Positions 56,340-64,000 of a stretch of DNA of 64,000 bases are shown one piece after another; the first letter of the stretch is position 1, and the number at the start of each line of letters is the position of its first letter. The DNA lies in contig BDGG01000023.1 in the NCBI GenBank assembly GCA_001949185.1, forward strand, positions 181,419 through 245,418. The letters are read 5' to 3'. The position numbers and the translations under genes are program-made. This DNA comes from Ramazzottius varieornatus (lineage: Eukaryota; Tardigrada; Eutardigrada; Parachela; Ramazzottiidae). Below the pieces are notes generated by a model. It made no database searches. It was given only the letters and a program-made list of their open reading frames with translations, and was not told the DNA's origin.

Positions 56340-59300
56340 TCACTGGCTGATACTGGTCATAGCTGCCGAGTAACGTCGCGAGCCTTCGCCCAAGGCTACA
56401 CGTTCGCAAGTGGGAGTGATAAGGACCGGGTTGGGGTAGTTGGGGTCTTCGTGATGGTAGCACGCATCATCGGGTGGCGGTGAATAGGTTCGTTGCATGA
56501 TAGCATCAATCAGACGCAGTGGCAGTGTGTCCAAGACGTCGTTCAGGTTGTCCAGACGGTGCTCGATCCGCCCCATTTTATTCTCCAACTCTTCTTGCCG
56601 GTTGTTCAAGTCAACCACGATCTCATACATGTTGCTTTGGGTCTGAAAGAGAAACCAGTTTGACCAGCTCAAAATTCGATCCTGTAATACAACGAAGAAA
56701 CCAGCAGCGCACCCGAGGTCACGTAACTGTTGACATCCATGAACGGCAAGAAACATCACGTGACCACGGTTACGCTTACAGATTTCTTCATTGTATTCGT
56801 AGCGAGATTCTTCGGAGTTACCTTTGCCATGTCTGTCATTGTACTGGCACTTTCTAGTAGCTTCCGCTGATCCATTTTTGCCTTCCGGAGACTGTAGATG
56901 GCCATAAGGAACTTTCTTTGGTGAGCACGAACGCGGGACGGATTCACTCTTTTCACTAATTTCGTGTACTTGTAGATAAGCCACGTTTCGCGTAGAACGT
57001 TAGCAGCGGAGTTCTTGAGCTGTTGATTGCGAAAGATCTTATTACCAAAAAGTCCATCGTACAGCTGCACTTCGACTTCTTTCAAAGTGGCGCACATCCT
57101 CATCGCTACTGGTCAAGAACGTGCGCCACTTGGGAACGACCTGGTTCATAATCATTTAGCCGCATTCCAGTTTTTGAATAAGAATGTGTATGCCTAGCAG
57201 AGGATTCGTAAAGTGGGACTGAATATCCTCTTTAGTTCTCGAGGTGTTCACTGATACTATCGCAGCCATTTTGTTTTGTGCAACGAAGACTTACCCGTTT
57301 GGTAAGTTGCGTGTCCATCATGAAATTATGCACATGCTTCTCGGCGCTACTTAGTTCCAGCTTCCTGGCGATGACGGCAACAACTAGGGCCGTGCAGCCA
57401 GAACCCTACAATTATCAGAGTACCCTTCACTGCATCCTCGACAATGACAATAGATGGCTTAATGTGGCAGGGAATTATTCACTGCAAGACAGTCGCGGAC
57501 TCACGGACCATTAATCCTGTACAGACGGCGATCCCTCTTCCGCAATATGTGTTGGGGACGATGTCGCCGTATCCGACCGACAGAAATGTTATGGCAATCA
57601 GCCACATGGAATTTAGGCAGTTGGCGTGCTCGTAGTCGTGATACCTACAAATTGAAAGCTCGAATATTTAGTCAAGAAAAACCATAAACAAAATTCGTAG
57701 AAAAACGGCGATAGTGCGAGTTTGTTATCCAACCTCCTATCACGTGCTGAAAAATCGAAACAGAATAGCCGAAAGAGCAAACAAGTTGCAATGTCGGCAG
57801 ACGATTTTACCAAGATCCTTTTTTTAAGTGGCGCAGTGTTCCAGCTAGTATCACCGAAGCTGTGCGCCACTTTGGACATCAAATCCGACAAGGCCGTTTT
57901 CCAAGTGACGCAGGTTTTCAGCCAATTACAACGTAATCGTGCGCCGCTTTAGATAGTTATTCGGGTGAAACCATTTGCCGATGACCCAGTTCTTGTCCCA
58001 TCCACCATATGATGAAGGTAAAAGCAATAAATACCTTTCGCAAGCTCGAAGTGTCCAGGTGGCAATCAACCAATACGTAATGATGAAAACAAGCAGTAAA
58101 GTTCCCGGACAGATGGTCATCAGGGTCTTCAGGACGAAGCGAGTATTGAAGTTGATACGATTCAGCGCCCCGATGGACCGTGATGACGCGTCAGTAAAGA
58201 GCTTGCTGTGCAGTAACATCACTCGGAATATGAGATAAAGGCGAAGGAACATTGGCAAGGATAGAATAACGTCCACAGGGACCTGAGAATAAAGACCGAA
58301 ATAAACTCTTTCACTCAGATCAGTCGAACTAATTTGTGGCTGTACTTCAACTTCTTTGGGTCTCTTGTCGTGGTTGTAAATTGTGGCGGTCCACAGGAAG
58401 GTCAGATGGCCGGGTGGGGGATGGACGGCACAGATGCACAGCTCGAGAGCCAGTTGTGAGCAACGACGCCAAGTCAGGGCGATCCTCCAGTCATCAGCAG
58501 AATTATCAATCAGGAACAACTACAGACGGGCAGAGATAATTTCATGTGGAAACGTGGGATTTAATCACAGGCATGCATCCATTACAGCAAAAGAAAGGCC
58601 CGTGTACAAAGAATGTGTGCAAATTGTTCCAGCGTTAATATTCGCCCAAAAACATCCGGTAGTTTGTGTAATGCAATACCTGGATCTCCAACGCATGATA
58701 TCCCACGATCAGCGTCAACAAGATCAATGTGCTGACGGACACGATAGATTTCACGGCTATCGACCACGCAGATGTCTGGAAAACAAATGCAGTTCAAAGC
58801 AAATCACGACCAGGCTCTTCGATATCTTACTCTACAGTGCTTCAATGTTTTACTGTAGTACCTTCTTATTGTTTTTCTGAATTTTATGAGAAGCCAGCTT
58901 GTAAAAGTGTAATACAGTAAAGCGTTTTCTACTTCAGTACTAAGGTTATAGGCTCTGGAAAAGATGAGGCCCCGGTTGTTTTTTTACGTGCTGTTTCTGA
59001 CTTTATGACAGGAACAGGCGTAGGAAGAAACTGGATGGAGATCGCCGCTATTACGTCGTCGTGCTTTTGTGGTCCCTGAAGTAATGGTCAATAAAACCTC
59101 AACAAGTCATTAAGCAGGGCTCTCAGGCATTTTGCGGTGTCGGAGAGTGCATGTCAGAGCATGTGTTCTGTGTCTTGCAGCTATAGTTCACACTGCAGCT
59201 GTTTGCCCTCTACTGCTGAACAGACAACTTTTAAGCGCCAATTACTGTTTGTCCACTTATTTTTACTGCAGAGCTGACGCTTCCTCGATCGCACTTGAAG

Positions 59301-62300
59301 GTCAACTGTTAGACATCAGGCATCTCTCTTCATCGCGAACTCACACACATAAGGTCTCCCCTACTGTTTATGTGCAAAAGCACTCCCTCGGTGTATTGCA
59401 CGATGATTGAAGCCCGAGGGAAAATTGGGAAAACGAATAGAACCGGATAGTTTTTCGCAGTGACGTACATCCTCGACCAATAAAAGTGTGAACGTGCGCC
59501 ACTTGAGATAGCGATATGGGTTAATCCATTTGCTCGCGTCCCAAATCTGCAGCAATTTTCATGGATACGGCGACATGAGTGTTCCAGACAATAACATGAC
59601 ATGACCAACCGTCTCACCTTGTTATAAACTCCCCCGGCTGACAGTTCGGCTTCCAACATCATGGCCGCAATGCCAATCATGCCAAAAACCAACGCATAAT
59701 CACTGAGACGCTTCCGCTTTTCAAACAAGGCCTTCCGTTTCCCCAATCGATATCCCACAGTGGGTTTACTCAGTCCCGAGCCACTGCCCAAGAACCGCGT
59801 ACTATCGCCGTCAGCCACGGGGACTTTGATCTCTTGTGGTCTTGGTGACTGGCGGTCATCCTGGTCAGAGCACAGCTGGATCAGTTCAGGGTTGAGTTGG
59901 CCGGTAATGTCGTTGTTATTCTTGATGGAGTTGGCGCGCGAAATGACCTGGGCGGCTTGTAGGTTGGGCGTGCTGGTGGGCTTGCGGAGCTGCTTGAACA
60001 TCAGGGCGCCACTGTACCGCATCGAGCTGGCCACGATGTTCGCCACATCGGTACTGTCACGTTTCATGGCGAATGGACCGCCGGTCCCACTGGTCGAAGC
60101 CATCCAGATGTGTCCACCCGTGGTCTGAGTCGCTGAAAAAACAACACTGTCTTCGTACAGTCACCTGACAGTCATTATACAGGAGATAAAAATCAAGGAG
60201 GCATTCTGATCGTAGAAAATTGGCCAGGGGATCCTTCGGGAAGTTTACACAGGGGGCGCACTTGTGATTGCAAGGGACACAGTAGCTTTGCTTTCGAATA
60301 TGAGAAGATAGCGCTAGCTATCAAAAATCTGCTCTTCTACAGCGGTCACTATATCAAGCTCCGGGTTACTCACCTTGATCAACGAGATCAGCTCCCGTGG
60401 CCAATAATCCGGATCCCGTACCGGTGTTGGCAGTGTCTACAGACAGAAAAACAGGTCGTGTCTTCAAGGTGCTTCTTCGGCGGTAATCCTGGCTCTGTTG
60501 ATGAATATGCATCAGAGAAGGTGGAGTATTCAAGCTGATCAAGCGTTTGCGGTGGGGAAGACCTTCGCGCAAATGCAAGGACTGTACTCTACGTTGCGAG
60601 ATGGGAGTTTGCTGGGGCAGGATATCGTCATCATGCTCATACATCAACGTGTTAGCAAAACGCTCCTCAGATTCCGAATGGCTAATATCGCGAGCATGAC
60701 GATCAAGACAAGAAGGCTGAAAGGACCGCATTTCCATAGTGGTACCCGTACTATTTTGCGTCACCGTTGACATGCGTATTTGCACAGTCATAATGTGTGA
60801 TCAGGCTATATCCGCCAATGCATACGTTAAACCCGAAATTTTTTCAGTCAATTTTGTGCCCCGCAGTGAAAGGAACGGATATTGCAAAAGCTCGTGGGAA
60901 AGAATCTCCGAGATCATAGGTTTGGTTCAGAGGAACGTTTTCTGGAGAAGGAAGGAATAAAAGAAGGAACGAGTAGCAAATTGTTGTAAAGAGGGGGATG
61001 TGCAATCAATCTTCATGGTTATTAAATAAACGCATCGGGGGATTACGGCGGACAGTAGATTTAGAAAAGGAGTGGCGCGCAAATCGAAGGACGGGAAGCG
61101 AGAAGGAGCTAGAGGAAGGAAGAAGACGCCGAACGGAAAAGACTGTTTACTTTGCATCTAGCTGTGTATGCAGCGTTGTGTGAGGATAGAGTCCTTCTTC
61201 CCCGATGATGTGTAAGGAAAAGACACAGTCATCACAACATTTCATATTCCGATACGGATCAATTGGTCGACTGTATGAAGACTCTTCTGTGGAGGCGCTT
61301 GTTCAGATCATTGACGAGAGGGCAACGGTACACAGTACACACAAGCGAAGGCCACTCGATTCCCAGGCGGACCTTCCTCGTCGACTGTCGATCGACAGAT
61401 TTGAGGGGGCTCCTTAAGCTGACATGACCGACAGGGGGAAGTGCCAGGACCCAAAAGAGGCTCTTGTCCACACGAGACCCTCTTTCAGGCTGTCGACCCC
61501 GAAAGAAGTGACACTTCACGGCAAATAATGTCTGTGAGCACTTATCCAAGGTTTCGAATATTTCACGACTGTTTCTTTGGAAAAACCAACCATCTCCACT
61601 CAATTATAGAGCCGCTCAATCTGAAGATGAAAACAACCGCTGTCTGCTTCTGTGGTGTACGGTAGCGCCTCAGGCTGGGACGTCGCTCTAAACCGCGGAA
61701 AGCTTCATGATCAATTACACCACACAGCGATGATTTCTACTATGTTCCTGTTTGACAGATACTTTTGAAACTCCATCCATTCTTGATGCTTCGCGTGCAG
61801 GCACAAGTGAAACAATGTAAGAACCTGAAGCAGCTGGGCGAGGTGGGAAACGAAAGTGGAAAACTTACCGAATAATTTTCGATGTATTTTTTCCGAATGA
61901 AAATGTCCGATAGATTTGCCTCGCTGGAACGGTGGCGGTCGTGGACGGTTAGCTCCCGTAGATCGTTGGGACAACGGTGGAGTACGGAGCACATTGAGAT
62001 TCTGCTGAGATGAGCTTGGCGTTGGCACTTGAGACAGCGATGGGTTGTTGAAAGCATTGGGCGATATTTTCCGTTGAATCATTTGCAGGCGAGCCACTTC
62101 CTTTTCACTGCCGGCTGCACTTGTCGGTGTTCCATCCGGGCTAATACCTGGACCCGCTGCTGCTACCATCGGTAATTCCATCTTAATGGAATCGCGATGC
62201 GGAGTCAGCAGCGATAATGGCGAACCTGGATCGGATGCACGTGCACTGACGTCGTATGTATGTGTCTCCTGCTGCCCACATGGCGTTACCTAATAAGCAC

Positions 62301-63207
62301 AATATACATTATACAGCATAACATCACCGAAAAACAAGACTTTCCTTTCAACGGCTCCAGAATTCAGCCGTACCAAAATAACATGTCAGCTATCACGAAT
62401 CTTCACTCATTTACCTCGCACTGTTCGTCGACGCTGATGGTTGTATGTACAGTCTATCACGGTAAAAAAAGAAAAACCGCAGTCACACTCCCGCATTCGT
62501 TTGTATCTGTTTCCTCTCCGGTGACTCTTATTTTTTGTTTCGTATTAAATCCGATCATACGATTAATAATACCGGTTCATTGTAAAATAGGAGGCGGGCA
62601 AACAACCTCAGGATGATCGTTATATCAAGCGGCGAAATTTTCCGTTTTTGGCTGACAGCGTGCGCCCCTTGGCAGAACGATCTTGCCGGGGTGTCTGCCA
62701 GCATCCCAGACGGAAGTGACACTGTAGTCTGTAGAAAAGCTTTACCTCGTTGATGCGATAGAGTTGTCCGATGGACGAGTTCGCTGCCAACGACGTGGAA
62801 CTGTAGGGTGAATCCCCACCTTCCGGGTATTCCTTGTTGTTAACCAACGGTGAGGGTGCTGCTTGCAACTGTCTCGCATAGTTCTCGTCGAGAGACTTTG
62901 CCCGGAAAGGCAGCTGACCGGCGTTGCGTGACCCTAGTAGCCGTCTCTTGCGGAACGACGCACGAGCCGAGTTCTGAGGGGAGATGGTTAGGGGCGAGCT
63001 AGGTGGCGTACTGGTGCTACGTAGACTGTTGTCGCGTTCCAGAGGGTGCGTGAAGGCTAACATGGCTCGATCATCGTCGGACTCAACACGTAGGCTGTGT
63101 TGTTGACCGAGGAGGCGACGGTTTGAACGGTCGGAAGGCAAGGATACTCCGAGGTTGGCTTTGCCCGTGTTCATCGAGTCAAGGTTTTCGGGGTTCGAGT
63201 GCGCCAT
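56340..63207 (-). CDS. KCNN: SK-type calcium-activated potassium channel
   Basis: Predicted small-conductance potassium channel opened by calcium through bound calmodulin. Ten exons join in phase: 63207-62746, 62268-61869, 60436-60374, 60132-59618, 58775-58680, 58519-58035, 57644-57509, 57405-57295, 57019-56822 and 56642-56340, about 922 residues. The long Ser/Pro-rich N-terminal tail spans exons 1-4. Then [20 protein letters not shown] (S1), [20 protein letters not shown] (S2), [20 protein letters not shown] and [20 protein letters not shown] (S3-S4 region), [19 protein letters not shown] (S5), the selectivity filter SVGYGD in exon 7, and [17 protein letters not shown] (S6). The calmodulin-binding domain is intact ([32 protein letters not shown]), followed by a coiled coil ([18 protein letters not shown]). 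An extra frame at 60791-60440, open to exon 3, may be an alternative 5' exon. The join of exons 1 and 2 is the least certain. Repeats sit in four introns. Confidence 0.93.
57078..57150. repeat. Palindromic repeat copy, well preserved
   Basis: CAAAGTGGCGCACAT and AACGTGCGCCACTTGG flank a 30-base centre, then GAACGACCTGGTTCATAATCATT. It lies in a KCNN intron (between exons 57405-57295 and 57019-56822). Confidence 0.8.
57825..57955. repeat. Palindromic repeat, tandem double copy
   Basis: TAAGTGGCGCAGT...GTGCGCCACTTTGG is followed by CCAAGTGACGCAGG...GTGCGCCGCTTTAG. It lies in a KCNN intron (between exons 58519-58035 and 57644-57509). Confidence 0.8.
59430..59540. repeat. Palindromic repeat copy, half decayed
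   Basis: GAACCGGATAGTTTTTCGCAGTGACGTAC and ACGTGCGCCACTTGAG with a right outer arm ATCCATTTGCTCGCGTCCC. It lies in a KCNN intron (between exons 60132-59618 and 58775-58680). Confidence 0.7.
62637..62700. repeat. Palindromic repeat copy, degenerate
   Basis: AGCGTGCGCCCCTTGGCAGAACGATCTTGCCGG matches the right half of the family; the left half is decayed. It lies in the first coding intron of KCNN. Confidence 0.55.
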
Positions 63208-64000
63208 CTTGCATGACTGTTCACGGACACCCAATCACCGACCATATCATGATTGATCCCAACCTGCATGCACAAAAGAAAAGTAAACTCGAAGCCCACG
63301 ATCTTTCATTGGGCTTTGTTCAGTGATAACCGTTTCTGTCCGTATCTTCGCATTTGTCCAACCTACTGTATGTTGTTTAGCGTAGAGCCTGACGTGAAGT
63401 GAAACTCTCTACAATCTTGTTTTACTAGGTAACGTTGGTCACAAGTTTGCGTTTGGCTGATTCGGAGTCAAAAACGTACGTAGGGCTGAGCAGAAATTCG
63501 CTAAAAAGTTACTCGCGTTCACCTACGACGTAAGCAATATCAATTTGGAGAGGGCATCTCTCACCGGCTCACCTCACCACTGCAGTTATTGCGAAGAACT
63601 CGCAGAAGCACCACAGTATACATACTTATGTGGGGCAAATACAGCCACTCTACACCAACGATTTCTGGGACGACCCTGCGATCGGTATCCGGCCATGGCT
63701 GCGGTGAGCATTGCGCCGAATTCGTCAGAGCGTCTCCGGTGTGATGAACGAAAAGTTTTCCTGGTAGATCCGAGCAACTCACGCGGTTTTGTAAGGAAGC
63801 ATTTCGATAGCGAATCTCTTTCTCGCCAGCTCGCCTAGAGAAAAGTTCGCGATTCTCTCAAGGCGAGCCATTGGTGCGGATGCTCGGGCAAACTAAATCT
63901 TTGATAGCAACTGTGACAAGAAAATCACTTTCGCGGTGGTGGTCGTGAACCAGTACTTTTCTGGTTGATCTTACATTTCATATACTGTGTTCCCGCGAAA
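63208..64000. other. Upstream flank of KCNN, no gene seen
   Basis: This stretch lies 5' of the KCNN first coding exon and should include its 5' untranslated region or promoter. A 97-codon plus-strand frame at 63545-63838 has no motif or splice context and is not called. Confidence 0.4.

Overview
The window is animal nuclear DNA. Genes are split by short GT-AG introns, many of 45 to 100 bases. The recognisable proteins are metazoan: TMEM63 mechanosensitive channels, SLC16 and SLC22 carriers, an aminergic-type GPCR, an MNX homeodomain protein, a small-conductance calcium-activated potassium channel and the mitochondrial ribosomal protein mS38. Compact introns and mixed base composition suit a small-genome invertebrate. 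A tardigrade or another ecdysozoan is my guess, not something the sequence proves. One run of N (33792-34034) marks an assembly gap.

Layout. 0.5-11.1 kb, minus strand: two tandem TMEM63 paralogs with nearly identical intron positions. 12.5-14.8 kb, minus: an SLC16-type monocarboxylate transporter, divergent from mS38 (15.4-16.4 kb, plus). 16.5-17.2 kb: remains of a broken gene. 17.8-19.0 kb, minus: a secreted cysteine-rich protein. 20-29.4 kb: a transposon-rich zone with a 5'-truncated reverse transcriptase/endonuclease element, a short non-autonomous hAT with its 8-bp target duplication, and a decayed hAT transposase element. 30.7-31.8 kb, plus: an F-box-like protein. 32-38.3 kb: a perfect hairpin, nested terminal-inverted-repeat elements around the gap, an intact GPCR (36.1-37.5 kb) and a second short hAT with a perfect 8-bp duplication. 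38.9-41.5 kb, plus: an SLC22 carrier. 41.5-47.1 kb: no gene I can support. 47.2-51.5 kb, minus: MNX/exex homeobox gene in three exons. 51.5-55.2 kb: gene-free, possibly its regulatory flank. 55.2-55.8 kb, minus: a divergent histone-H3-fold protein with an acidic N-terminus. 56.3-63.2 kb, minus: a complete KCNN (SK) channel in ten exons.

A recurrent theme is a small palindromic repeat built on a stem like AAGTGGCGCAC...GTGCGCCACTT. At least sixteen copies are scattered over the window, and most of those near genes lie inside introns. I see no operon-like logic: the neighbours act independently (ion channels, solute carriers, receptor, transcription factor, chromatin protein). Exon joins were worked out by hand from splice sites, reading phase and family resemblance, so ends may be off by a few bases where noted.
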